Assembly (NCBI RefSeq): GCF_963678635.1
Contig: NC_087065.1
Location: 72,361,345-72,425,344 of the forward strand
Direction of reading: 5' to 3'
DNA: 64,000 nucleotides
Source: Symsagittifera roscoffensis
Taxonomy: Eukaryota > Xenacoelomorpha > Acoela > Convolutidae
This document shows, piece after piece, positions 42,950 through 54,761 of this stretch. The notes under the pieces are model-generated. The model worked only from the letters and a program-made list of their open reading frames with translations, was not told the origin of the DNA and did no database searches. Both the position numbers and the translations under genes were made by a program. Each line of letters opens with the position of its first letter. The first letter of the stretch is position 1.

Positions 42950-43460
42950 TAAAAAAGATGAAACACAATGCTCAAACACAAAACATATTTTTCAAAATAT
43001 ACAAAAAGAACAACCAAGAGAAAAAATTTGGACAGTTACATTTCTCTTAGAGAGTCCAAGAAGTAAAGAATTTTGACCACCAGATCTTGAAATTGATTTT
43101 TTAATCGACTCAGGAGCAGAATCAAATATAATTAATATTCCCACATGGAATGAAATTAAAACACTACACCCAAATTTAACACCTCCTGAAACATCTAGTA
43201 AATTGGCAACAGCACAAGTATCAACATTACTAAACTATGGAAAAATCCAACTATTCCTTGTTCCCACAAGAACAATGGAACAAAACAAGATTCTGAACAA
43301 GCCATTTAAACAAACATTTCATTTTACTGATATTAAGCAGAATATCATTGGCATACCATTTATTACTAAATATATATCAACAATAAACATCTTAAATAGT
43401 AAAATCCATATCAAAGACAAATATACAAAAACAAAAAACACAACCTTAACATTCTCTTAA
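42950..43460 (+). pseudogene. Aspartic protease, copy B, nonsense before active site
   Basis: Same domain as in copy A, with DSG, but TGA at 43074-43076 where A has an arginine codon. The downstream frame is shortened after ILNSKIHIKDKYTK. Confidence 0.65.
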
Positions 43461-45080
43461 AGATAAAACAAACAACACCATTTTTCTCAAAATTTTACTC
43501 CATTTATAATCAAAAACGGAAATACCTGAAACCACTATCAGGAAATATATATATTCTTTCAATAAAACACGTTCATCATGAAAAACAAAATCAAAAACAA
43601 ACCACAACTCAAAACAATACAAAAACGCCAGACCCAAAAATATCTCAAAAAGAAAGAAAAAACAGGAAAATGATAGAAAAAATTTTACCACAAGAACAAG
43701 TAGAAAAATCAGAACACAGAGAATCATCACGACTTAGAAATCAACCACGAAAAAATTACAAAACATTCATCCCACAATCTAAAATATTAAAAAAACTTGA
43801 ATTTAAAAAACAACTTTGATTTTAAAAATTAATAATTTTTACACTTCTAAATCATTTTGAACTTTCATATTTTCGAGATAACATGCTGAAAGATACGCAA
43901 CAATTTTATTTCAGATTCAGCCAATAGGATTCACTCAAATCCGTCAGCTTCTATATCTCTATCACCAACCTATTAGCCGATAGATATTAAACTCCAGGCA
44001 TATCTATAACTATAATTTTACAACCTCCAGGTCAAAAATAAGCAACCCGCTAAAATTTGACAACTGAAATAATAACCACCATAATATTGTAACCCTCCCC
44101 TATCTAATAAGGCAAAGATCAACAATATTTTCCCAACTCAGACCTCAAAAACCCTCCAACCACAAATGGCGAATTAGCCTAAAGTCAAAAAGGACAATAA
44201 TCATTTGGCCTAAAATACAAATATTTCGTAAATACCCCAGATTATCTACCAAATTAAAACAGAGCTAAGAAGACCTCCCAAACACCATAAAACTAGCCCC
44301 CAACAATTTATCACAAAACTCATCCCACTTGTCAAAAAACTAATAAATAATCCGACCACACTTGAATCTCGCCCCAAACAACAAAAAATATTCGACGAAT
44401 GAATCATTTCTTAAATGCTTTTCTCTCAAACAGTCAATATCTTAGAAAATACAATCTTAAATCTTTTCATAAAATTTTCCATTCTATTCAAACTTTTGCT
44501 CATATTTTTTTTTGATACTTTTGAAGCCTAAATAATCCTTTTAATAATTTTTTGCTTTTTTTTTAAATTTTCTACTCCCTATTTGAAATATATCTCCAAC
44601 TTTCCCAAATCATTGACCACCTTCACAGGTACGATAATTCGAAGTCTATTTAAATGATACGAACAATTTTTAGAAGAACAGATATTTTTTTACTATTCGT
44701 AACTTTCATCGCATTTTATCATCCCTAATCATGACAATGTGCAAATGTGTAAAAAATGCAATAATCACATACGCCTTAGCAACAATCCTTTTAATTCTTT
44801 TCATCGAAGAAAAATACAACAAACATAAATCTTCCCACTAAAGAAAGATTAATCGAACACATTTCCTAAATTGCTAACCAACCACTACCAAAACAGTCTT
44901 CACCGACATCTTCCCAAGAAAACCCATGCATACATACAACTACCCAAAACCCCCAAACATCCACACGAATTTTTTTTCAAGATAGCCCGTACATTTTCGA
45001 AGAACGACACGCCCGCTTATCCGAACCACTGGAACCAGTTCAGCATCAAGCATCCCTAAGTGAACCAACATATAATTTGT
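43461..45080. other. Spacer, copy B
   Basis: Equivalent of 33888-35300. A 100-base stretch near 44560-44650, also in C, is missing from A. No pol motif; a weak Pro/Thr-rich frame near 44871-45059. Confidence 0.5.
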
Positions 45081-45086
45081 ACCCCA

Positions 45087-45776
45087 CATTACCTTAAGAC
45101 TTAAATCTAAAAAAACATATTAGTCAAAATCAAATTACAGTTGAAGTAAATAGACAAATTATACATCCACGAAGAAATAGAAATTTTCAAACCCCTAGAG
45201 TGCATTTTGATATACCCCAATCACCAACACCAACTACTTCAAAAATTCAAGTAGTACATTACCAGAAACTCCCCACTCCTTTCACAACGCAGCCCCTCAA
45301 GTATAGCCCCAGATTACTTAGGTTCAACACCAACACCTGAACAAATACATGAAAATCTCTTTAACCCCCCCAATCCCACCGCACGACTACCATATTGGGC
45401 AACACACTCATATTCACTAGGTGAAGCAAACTTGGTAAATGATCCAATAGATATCTCTACTGATACAACACTATCATCATTACCAGAAACATTATCACTC
45501 CCGTCAACCCCATCATTAAGTCAAATCTCACTGACACTTTCCCCTTTAAATTTTCCAAATAACCTCGACGCTAGATATCGAGAACAATCATCAACAAATA
45601 CCCCTTTACGATTAGATTGGAACACATTTGTAGCACTTTCCCCATTATTTGGAAAACATCAAGAAAGTAACCGACTCCACAGTTGGGCACTCCATAGATT
45701 ACAATTTAGAAAGATATCCACGAAGATATTCGAGAACACAATATTCAAATACTTCAACAAAAAAGTCTCCAATTAA
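45087..45776 (+). pseudogene. Pro/Thr/Ser-rich ORF upstream of env, copy B
   Basis: Two open frames, joined by a frame change near 45310. The first has QNQITVEVNRQIIHPRRN and TPRVHFDIPQSPTP; the second has LPYWATHSYSLGEANLV, then a Ser/Thr/Pro/Leu-rich tract and LRLDWNTFVALSPLFGKHQE. Copy C repeats the arrangement. It could be a gag- or env-leader-type protein; no domain recognised. Confidence 0.45.
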
Positions 45777-45962
45777 AGTTTGAAACCACGAGATCAAACT
45801 TAATAATATTGTTCTACACCCCTACCCATTAAATCCACCAAATATAACAGCTCAATCACTACCACCACCATTTATAACCACTGAAGTAATATATAAACAC
45901 GATAGATATACGAAAAACACAATTGGTTACATAACATTTTATAACCCATACTCAGAATTATC

Positions 45963-47141
45963 ATACACATTAATATTCTAAAAATATTAACATTTCAACA
46001 CATCTTTTTTCTAATATTTTCCGACCAAAACACAAATCCTTCTCCTCGCACAGGACCCCAAGATTTATTAGTAACACACTATGATTGTGAAGAAAACGAA
46101 CAAAAACACTACACAAATCAAGTATCACAATGCGAAACAGAACCACAGGCTATAGAAACTACAAATGTAATAGCAACAACAGCCCGAGCAACAACAGTCA
46201 CAGGATATATATTTACAGCAACCTTTTCCGAAAAGAAAGTACATTCTTCACAAGTTTCCAACGGAATTAAGAACCGCCTTGATCACGAATCATTTTACCA
46301 AAGTAATATAGAACGTCTTTTACACCTAAACCCCGAAGATTGTAAAAACGAATTACTCAGACTAAATCTAACAAGAAATAAAAACACAGACATAAAAATC
46401 GTAAATTTTCAAGTCTATGCCGAATCTGTACATCAAGCAGAACTTCAACGATATCAAGGACATATTAAATTAGACAAAAAATACCCATATAACGGCGCAC
46501 ACGGAAGATTAACTTATGACATAAACGATAAACACTGGATACCACACATTGGAAAAAATGACCCTTCAAACTGTAAAGCAGACACAAAAAATAAAGGTTA
46601 TCAAGAAATAATGTTTTTTGATTGGAAAATACAAATTAGATTACCTTGCTAAAATGATCAATGTTATTGTGACCCTACAACCAGGACCCAAGCAACAATT
46701 GTTTGGTTTCCCGAAGATACATGCACAACATTTCAAGTAACAAAAATACACGCTCGAATGATAAAATTTCATGAAAATTATTTTATTGAATCAATCCCAT
46801 ACGAACAAGTGAACCCATCTCGTAAACAAAGCACTGATTTCAAAAACATTCATGATATAGAAAATAAATTACCACGCTTTCAAGTCTATCAAGAAGCGGA
46901 ATTTGCATGTAAATATAGCAATCCACTTTATAAAACACAATACTCTGAAATACTTGTCGAATACAAAAAAGGTTTCCTCATGACCACTGGAAAAATTAAA
47001 TTTGACCCTTATGCCACAAGTTACCCTATTAACGAAGGAACATCATACGTCCCAGTTAACTTTTATAAAAGCAAAGGTCAACCTGGTGGAAAACTAAAAC
47101 CATTTGACAGTAAAAGCACACGTTTAAAGAACTGTCACTAA
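45963..47141 (+). pseudogene. Env-like glycoprotein, copy B, partial and broken
   Basis: An envelope-type ORF: hydrophobic leader (the ATG of copy C is changed here), then YDC near residue 43, many cysteines and possible N-glycosylation sites. TAA at 46650-46652 interrupts it, as in copy C, so the stop predates the duplication. The frame continues at 46758-47141. The copy is truncated at 47222 by the duplication junction, so it lacks the membrane anchor. The start YDC followed by a nearby cysteine recalls chuvirus-type and some BEL/Pao env proteins, but this is a weak resemblance. Confidence 0.5.
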
Positions 47142-47222
47142 TGAATAGCACCTATTTTGGTAATATTCATTATGATATTTACTTAGAAATGAAATTAGAC
47201 TATACAATTAGTAGAATTTTCC

Positions 47223-47232
47223 AAGAAATGTT
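47223..47232 (+). other. Junction filler between duplicate copies
   Basis: About ten bases (AAGAAATGTT) belong to neither the end of env nor the start of the repeated nucleocapsid segment, as often seen at end-joining junctions. Confidence 0.6.
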
Positions 47233-48005
47233 ATCAAATCCTACCAAACAAAAATATATATAGTAATAATAGTTCAGGAAAACCACTTCCAAGTAACCCA
47301 AATTATTCAAGAAATCAATCACCATATAACTCCAGTTATAGAGGTAGATCGCCCGAACGACGAAATTCACGAAATGTCTCACAAAAAAGATACAGTCGAT
47401 CAAATAGTCAAAATAACCAAAATAAAAATAACTATTCACGATCGAATTCAAACGCAACAGAATTTGTTTCTGCATCCAGTTCCCATTCAAATCCAAGGAA
47501 TAGACACTATTCCAATAATAGATCACGAAATAACTCATATAATAGATCGAATTATCACAGATCAAATGATAACTATCAAAACAGATCACGAAATAATTCA
47601 CAAAATTGGAACTCAAGTTACAATATTCGATACAGAAATTATTCCCAGTCACCATATAGGAATAGTAACCGTTATCCCGATTCTAAACATCGATACAGAA
47701 GTAATACACCAAAGCATCAAATACACATTAATCAAGTGCAAACAAATGAAGAAACAACTTCAGACCCCCCAGGTATTGATGACACAGGAAGTAATGAACT
47801 ACAACTAAATCACATTAATTGTGAATCATCAGATACTGAGAATGATACAGATAATACCATCTCTGTAAATATGATAACAGTCGAAAACGACTATGAACCT
47901 ATCATATACGAACAACCTTTTACTTCACATTTATATGAAAATCAATTGGAACATCTTCATAATTACTACATTGGACCCATTAATAATAATACACAAACTA
48001 CATAA
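47233..48005 (+). pseudogene. Gag nucleocapsid C-terminal part, copy C
   Basis: Starts after the zinc knuckle (lost at the junction). Arg/Ser/Asn-rich tract followed by the acidic end in 47736-48005 (TNEETTSDPPGIDD, ending NNNTQTT). Without knuckle or capsid it cannot be a working gag. Confidence 0.65.
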
Positions 48006-48049
48006 GAAGTAAACGAAGTAACACGGTAAGTAAACCTGATAAAAAAGAT

Positions 48050-48538
48050 GAATTACAATGCTCAAACACAAAACATATTTTTCAAAATATACAAAAAGAA
48101 CAACCAAGAGAAAAAATTTGGACAATTACATTTCTCTTAGAGAGTCCAAGAAGTAAAGAATTTTGACCACCAGATCTTGAAATTGATTTTTTAATCGACT
48201 CAGGAGCAGAATCAAATATAATTAATATTCCCACATGGAATGAAATTAAAACACTACACCCAAATTTAACACCTCCTGAAACATCTAGTAAATTGGCAAC
48301 AGCACAAGGATCAACATTACTAAACTATGGAAAAATCCAACTATTCCTTGTTCCCCCAAGAACAATGGAACAAAACAAGATTCTGAACAAGCCATTTAAA
48401 CAAACATTTCATATTACTGATATTAAGCAGAATATCATTGGCATACCCTTTATTACTAAATATATACCAACAATAAACATCTTAAATAGTAAAATCCATA
48501 TCAAAGACAAATATACGAAAAAAAAAACACAACCTTAA
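48050..48538 (+). pseudogene. Aspartic protease, copy C, nonsense before active site
   Basis: Carries DSG and the IIGIPFITKY block; TGA at 48164-48166, shared with copy B. Confidence 0.65.
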
Positions 48539-48614
48539 CATTCTCTTAAAGATAAAACAAACAACACCATTTTTCTCAAAATTTTACTCCATTTATAATC
48601 AAAAACGGAAATAC

Positions 48615-48899
48615 TTGAAACCACTATCAGGAAATATATATATTGTTTCTATAAAACACGTTCATCATGAAAAACAAAATCAAAAACAAACCACAACTGA
48701 AAACAATACAAAAACGCCGGACCCAAAAATATCTCAAAAAGAAAGAAAAAACAGGAAAATGATAGAAAAAATTTTACCACAAGAACAAGTAGAAAAACCA
48801 GAATCATCACGACTTAGAAATCAACCACGTAAGAATTACAAAACATTCATCCCACAATCTAAAATATTAAAGAAACTTGAATTTAAAAAACAACTTTGA
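48615..48899 (+). CDS. Lys/Gln-rich tail ORF after protease, copy C
   Basis: 94 codons open here and partly open in A and B: PLSGNIYIVSIKHVHHEK, KNRKMIEKILPQEQVEK, then LRNQPRKNYKTFIPQSK. It probably continued the protease frame before an indel at about 48545. No RT motif. Confidence 0.4.
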   Translation: MKPLSGNIYIVSIKHVHHEKQNQKQTTTENNTKTPDPKISQKERKNRKMIEKILPQEQVEKPESSRLRNQPRKNYKTFIPQSKILKKLEFKKQL

Positions 48900-50150
48900 T
48901 TTTAAAAATTAATAATTTTTACACTTCTAAATCATTTTGAACTTTCATATTTTCGAGATAACATGCTGAAACATACGCAACAATTTTATTTCAGGTTCAG
49001 CCAATAGGATTCACTCAAATCCGTCAGCTTCTATATCTCTATCACCAACCTATTAGCCGATAGATATTAAACTCCAGGCATATCTATAACTATAATTTTA
49101 CAACCTCCAGGTCAAAAATAAGCAACCCGCTAAAATTTGACAACTAAAATAAATACCACCATAATATTACAACCCTCCCCTATCTAATAAGGCAAAGATC
49201 AACAATATTTTCCCAACTCAGACCTCAAAAACCCTCCAACCACAAATGGCGAATTAGCCTAAAGTCAAAAAGGACCATAATCATTTGGCCTAAAGTACAA
49301 ATATTTCGTAAATACCCCAGATTATCTACCAAATTAAAACAGAGCTAAGAAGACCTCCCAAACACCATAAAACTAGCCCCCAACAATTTTTCACAAAACT
49401 CATCCCACTTGTCAAAAAACCAATAAATAATCCAACCACACTTGAATCTCGCCCCAAACAACAAAAAATATTCGACGAATGAATCATTTCTTAAATGATT
49501 TTCTCTCAAACAGTCAATATCTTAGAAAATACAATCTTAAATCTTTTCATAAAATTTTCCATTCTATTCAAATTTTTGCTCATATTTTTTATTGATACTT
49601 TTGAAGCCTAAATAATCCTTTTAATAATTTTTTGCAATTTTTTTTTTAATTTTCTACTCCCTATTTGAAATATATCTCCAACGTTCCCAAATCATTGACC
49701 ACCTTCACAGGTACGATAATTCGAAGTCTATTTAAATGATACGAACAATTTTTAGAAGAACAGATATTTTTTTACTATTCGTAACATTCATCGCATTTTA
49801 TCATCCCTAATCATGACAATGTGCAAATTTGTAAAAAATGCAATAATCACATACGCCTTAGCAACAATCCTTTTAATTCTTTTCATCAAAGAAAATTACA
49901 ACAAACATAAATCTTCCCACTAAAAAAAGATTAATCGAACACATTTCCTAAATTGCTAACCAACCACTACCAAAACAGTCTTCACCGACATCTTCCCAAG
50001 AAAACCCAATCATACATACAACTACCCAAAACCCCCAAACATCCACACGAAATTTTTTTCAAGATAGCCCGTACATTTTTGAAGAACGACACGCCCGCTT
50101 ATCCGAACCACTAGAACCAGTTCAGCAACAAGCATCCCTAAGTGAACCAA
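48900..50150. other. Spacer, copy C
   Basis: Equivalent of the A and B spacers. No pol motif and no convincing ORF. Confidence 0.5.
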
Positions 50151-50159
50151 CATATAATT

Positions 50160-50858
50160 TGTACCCCACATTACCTTAAGACTTAAATCTAAAAAAACAT
50201 ATTAGTCAAAATCAAATTACAGTTGAAGTAAATAGACAAATTATACATCCACGAAGAAATAGAAATTTTCAAACCCCTAGAGTGCATTTTGATATACCCC
50301 AATCACCAACACCAACTACTTCAAAAATTCAAGTAGTACATTACCAGAAACTCCCCACTCCTTTCACAACGCAGCCCCTCAAGTATAGCCCCAGATTACT
50401 TAGGTTCAACACCAACACCTGAACAAATACGTGAAAATCTCTTTAACCCCCCCAATCCCACCGCACGACTACCATATTGGGCAACACACTCATATACACA
50501 AGGTGAACCAAACTTGGTAAATGACCCAATAGATATCTCTACTGATACAACACTATCATCATTACCAGAAACATTATCACTCCCGTCAACACCATCATTA
50601 AGTCAAATCTCACTGACACTTTTCCCTTTAAATTTTCCAAATAACCTCGACGCTAGATATCGAGAACAATCATCAACAAATACCCCTTTACGATTAGATT
50701 GGAACACATTTGTAGCACCTTCCCCATTATTTGGACAACATCAAGAAAGTAACCGACTCCACAGTTGGGCACTCAATAGATTACAATTTAGAAAGATATC
50801 CACGAAGATATTCGAGAACACAATAGTCAAATACTTCAACAAAAAAGTCTCCAATTAA
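50160..50858 (+). pseudogene. Pro/Thr/Ser-rich ORF upstream of env, copy C
   Basis: Same two-frame arrangement as 45087-45776, with the second frame LVNDPIDISTDTTLSSLPE to KYFNKKVSN. The identical break indicates that it predates the duplication or is a real frame change. Confidence 0.45.
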
Positions 50859-51042
50859 AGTTTGAAATCACGATCAAATTTAATAATATTGTTCTACACC
50901 CCTACCCATTAAATCCACCAAATATAACAGCTCAATCACTACCACCACCATTTATAACCACTGAAGTAATATATAAACACGATAGATATACGAAAAACAC
51001 AATTGGTTACATAACATTTTATAACCCATACTCAGAATTATC

Positions 51043-53092
51043 ATGCACATGTATATTCTAAAAATATTAACATTTCAACACATCTTTTTTCTAATTTTTT
51101 CCGACCAAAACACAAATCTTTCTCCTCGCACAGGACCCCAAGATTTATTAGTAACACGCTATGATTGTGAAGAAAACGAACAAAAACACTACACAAATAT
51201 GCAATAAATCAAGTATTACAATGCGAAACAGAACCACAGGCTATAGAAACTACAAATGTAATAGCAACAACAGCCCGAGCAACAACAGTCACAGGATATA
51301 TATTTACAGCAACCTTTTCCGAAAAGAAAGTACATTCTTCACAAGTTTCCAACGGAATTAAGAACCGACTTGATCGCGAATCATTTTACCAAAGTAATAT
51401 AGAACGTCTTTTACACCTAAACCCCGAAGATTGTAAAAACGAATTACTCAGACTAAATCTAACAAGAAATAAAAACACAGACATAAAAATCGTAAATTTT
51501 CAAGTCTTTGCCGAATCTGTACATCAAGCAGAACTTGAACGATATCAAGGACATATTAAATTAGACAAAAAATACCCATATAACGGCGCACACGGAAGAT
51601 TAACTTATGACATAAACGATAAACACTGGATACCACACATTGGAAAAAATGACCCTTCAAACTGTAAAGCAGACACAAAAAATAAAGGTTATCAAGAAAA
51701 AATGTTTTTTGATTGGAAAATACAAATTAGATTACCTTGCTAAAATGATCAATGTTATTGTGACCCTACAACCAGGACCCAAGCAACAATTGTTTGGTTT
51801 CCCGAAGATACATGCACAACATTTCAAGTAACAAAAATACACGCTCGAATGATAAAATTTCATGAAAATTATTTTATTGAATCAATCCCATACGAACAAG
51901 TGAACCCATCTCGTAAACAAAGCACTGATTTCAAAAACATTCATGATATAGAAAATAAATTACCACGCTTTCAAGTCTATCAAGAAACGGAATTTGCATG
52001 TAAATATAGCAATCCACTTTATAAAACACAATAGTCTGAAATACTTGTCGAATACGAAAAAAGTTTCGACATGACCACTGGAAAAATTAAATTTGACCCT
52101 TATGCCACAAGTTACCCTATTAACGAAGGAACATCATACGTCCCAGATAACTTTTATAAAAGCAAAGGAAACCATATGACAGTAAAAGCACACGTTTAAA
52201 GAACTGTCACTAATGAATAGCACCTATTTTGGTAATATTCATTATGATATTTACTTAGACATGAAATTAGACTATACAATTAGTAGAATTTTCCATTTGG
52301 ATCAAAAAATAGCCACAATGTACAATTAAACCCTGATGAAGATAAATACTACCTACTTACACCATACCCTACATTAATGCAACCACTCAAAAAATTTTCA
52401 CCCGAAAGTATCAGAGCTATCGCTCGTAACCCAAATATTGATTTACAATCAATTGGAATATATTCTAAATCTGATTTCCAACATCACATTAGATTACACC
52501 AGTTTCAGGAATTATTAACATAAATGGACACAATACAATGCCAATCAATTGACCAGAATTTAAGAAAACTTGCCGAAACCGCAGGATTTGCAGACATTTA
52601 TACACAAGACTATAGCGGATATTTTAAAGATATCAAAGACTATATATATTTAAACGGTGTAAAACACAGACCACAGGATGTTTCACCTATAAATATTTTC
52701 AGTTTTGTCATCTTAAGAAATGAAATTCTAGCTTTTCTAGGATGGCCCTATTACATCTTAGAAAAATTAACTATCTTCTACGCCATGTTTAATTTTATAG
52801 GATTTCTTTTCTCACTGTTAAAAGGAATCTATAACACATGCGCTAAATACACACAAGGAAACCGCCAAGCAAGTGTAGCACGTATATTATTTGCAGGATT
52901 TTTTGGAATATTCTCATCATCAATCAATAAAATACTTTTAGATGCACAAATAAAAGAATACAATACAAAAATATCCACAAGACCAAACACATATAACGAA
53001 GAACATAATAATATAGATACAACACCTACAGCACCACAGATACCAACCCTACCACAAAACCATCCATTACCATTAGTTCCCCGAAATTTTTG
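51043..53092 (+). pseudogene. Env-like glycoprotein, copy C, most complete, several stops
   Basis: The ATG at 51043 is followed by a hydrophobic signal-peptide-like segment (ILKILTFQHIFFLIFS), then YDC and a Cys-rich ectodomain. Breaks: an 11-base insertion with a stop near 51199, TAA at 51741-51743 (shared with B), TAG near 52032, a deletion of about 18 bases near 52170, and TAA at 52521-52523 directly before an in-frame ATG. The last part (52524-53092) has hydrophobic segments around ILAFLGWPYYILEKLTIFY and ARILFAGFFGIFSS, fitting a membrane anchor, and a Thr/Pro-rich tail. Overall an envelope/fusion-type protein; the relation to chuvirus-like glycoproteins is a suggestion only. Confidence 0.5.
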
Positions 53093-53259
53093 AAACCTAG
53101 CAATCAAAAATAACCCCAATTTTAGACCAAATACAACACAAAGCCCTATTCAGCACATAATGACAAATCACTCAAAAAATGATAATACATATGAACAAAT
53201 TATAGAAAACCTCACACCACCACTTTTCAATCTCAAAATAATCAATTTTTAAGCCCACG

Positions 53260-54761
53260 ATGAGCCGACAACTTGGATCCCTCCATCGCTCAAATTCCCA
53301 CCCAGCCAACCTCCAGACTCAAATCCCAATTATCCCACTTTTTGCTTTCCCACCACCCGATTTTCCAATTATTAATATATCATCAAGCAGGAATTCTGAT
53401 ACTAACTCAGATATTTCAGTTTTTCATACTATCTCACGATTTAATAACGCTAATGTAGAAACCCCCGACAAATTTGCAGACTCCGAACCATCTCCCTCTA
53501 CCCATACTCAGACCAACTCCTCAGTTTTTTCAAAACCCCTTTTCATCCACTCCCATCCGTTTCCACTCCATCTTACGCTTCCCAAGTAACCCCGACCTAT
53601 TCTCCATTTCATTCCGACAGATCAAATGATAACTCCCCAGATACCATCCAAATTTTCGCAGAACTCGACAATTTTATAACATTACAACAACAACTAATAC
53701 ATCCCCAAACTCTCACAATACATCAACTATCATCCACATTAACATCCTCAAATCCACCAATTCCTACACCCTCCTCAGCTTACACTCCATCATTAGCACA
53801 ATCATCCACATCCACTGAAACACCTACCAGTACTAACCGAGCTTATCGCACTTTTAAACGAAAATTTACAATCACCCATTCCCAACCAAATCCGGAACAG
53901 CCCGCGAATATATTAATCACCCGGAACACACAAACACAAAAAATTTTCTCAAAATCACATTACCTTCTTTTCCTCAACATACATTAAATACACCTACCAT
54001 TGCTAACGATACACGCAAATTTGCTGATGAGCACGTTATAATGCCAACACTCCATTGGACAGCTTATTTTCATTATACTAACCCTCTCTGCCTACCATTA
54101 GCTACTACTACTGAAAGTATCGAGAAAAATAAAAACATGTTAAATAGACTAACCACAACACTAACACCTCGACAATTTACTTACGTTGGATATTAATTAT
54201 TAAAATATTCACCGCACCCCGAGCTAACGATTTTGCAATAGAATACTACGATCATAATATCATCCGCCCTAATCAAGATCAATTTTTAGGTGAAGACCGC
54301 TTCGCAAACCCGCAAGTAACAGAAAAATTTTTCATTAAAACATCATACGTATTTACACTCAATATTTTTGATAGAAAGCATGATCATATTATTTCCAAAT
54401 CACTAGTTGATATTCAAGCATATGAAAGCTTCTATGATAAATTTCAGTTATTTTCACTAACCTTTCACTTTTTTCACCACAGGAACGCAATTTGCACTGT
54501 TCCCACGATATTATGTTAAGCACTAAACAAACGCACACATATACATATTATCGTTTTATACAAAATCATTTTGATTTGCACACTCCATCAAGACAAACTC
54601 ACCACCGTTTTCAGTTTCCTAACTCAAAATACACGTCACCATTTTTTCTAAATTTTACATATTGCATTAAAGATACTAACCTACACGGTATCCTCCGCAA
54701 CTATGACCCAGTTACCCAAATGTACATATTATGTCCCATCACAAAGACCTTCAATGCTTAA
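53260..54761 (+). pseudogene. Unknown ORF region downstream of env, frameshifted
   Basis: Five consecutive open segments in changing frames. First: MSRQLGSLHRSNSHPANL and a Ser/Thr/Pro-rich part to 53589. Then a continuation with SPFHSDRSNDNSPDTIQIF and NRAYRTFKRKFTI to about 53980. Then HVIMPTLHWTAYFHYTNP to about 54195. Then EDRFANPQVTEKFFIKTSY to about 54515. Last: FQFPNSKYTSPFFLNFTY to 54761. They look like one decayed protein of about 480 residues, not repeated elsewhere in the window. No domain recognised. A 3' gene after env is unusual for Ty3/gypsy elements. Confidence 0.4.

Larger units (their letters stand above)
35370..45098. repeat. Tandem duplication unit B
   Basis: Second copy of the 9.5 kb unit, head to tail with A. 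Its host part lacks about 90 bases present in A (near 26380-26470). Its gag N-terminal region keeps about 190 bases that A lost after 31255. Beyond CCCCACATTACCTTAA near 45098 it continues into sequence not present in A (env). Confidence 0.9.
42119..47222 (+). repeat. Second tandem duplication, source copy
   Basis: From ATCAAATCCTACC at about 42119 to AGAATTTTCC at 47222. Repeated directly at 47233-52294. Confidence 0.88.
47233..52294 (+). repeat. Second tandem duplication, copy C
   Basis: Nucleocapsid to env segment. It shares with B, against A, the protease TGA, the extra 100-base spacer piece and other changes, so it derives from a B-like sequence. Confidence 0.88.
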
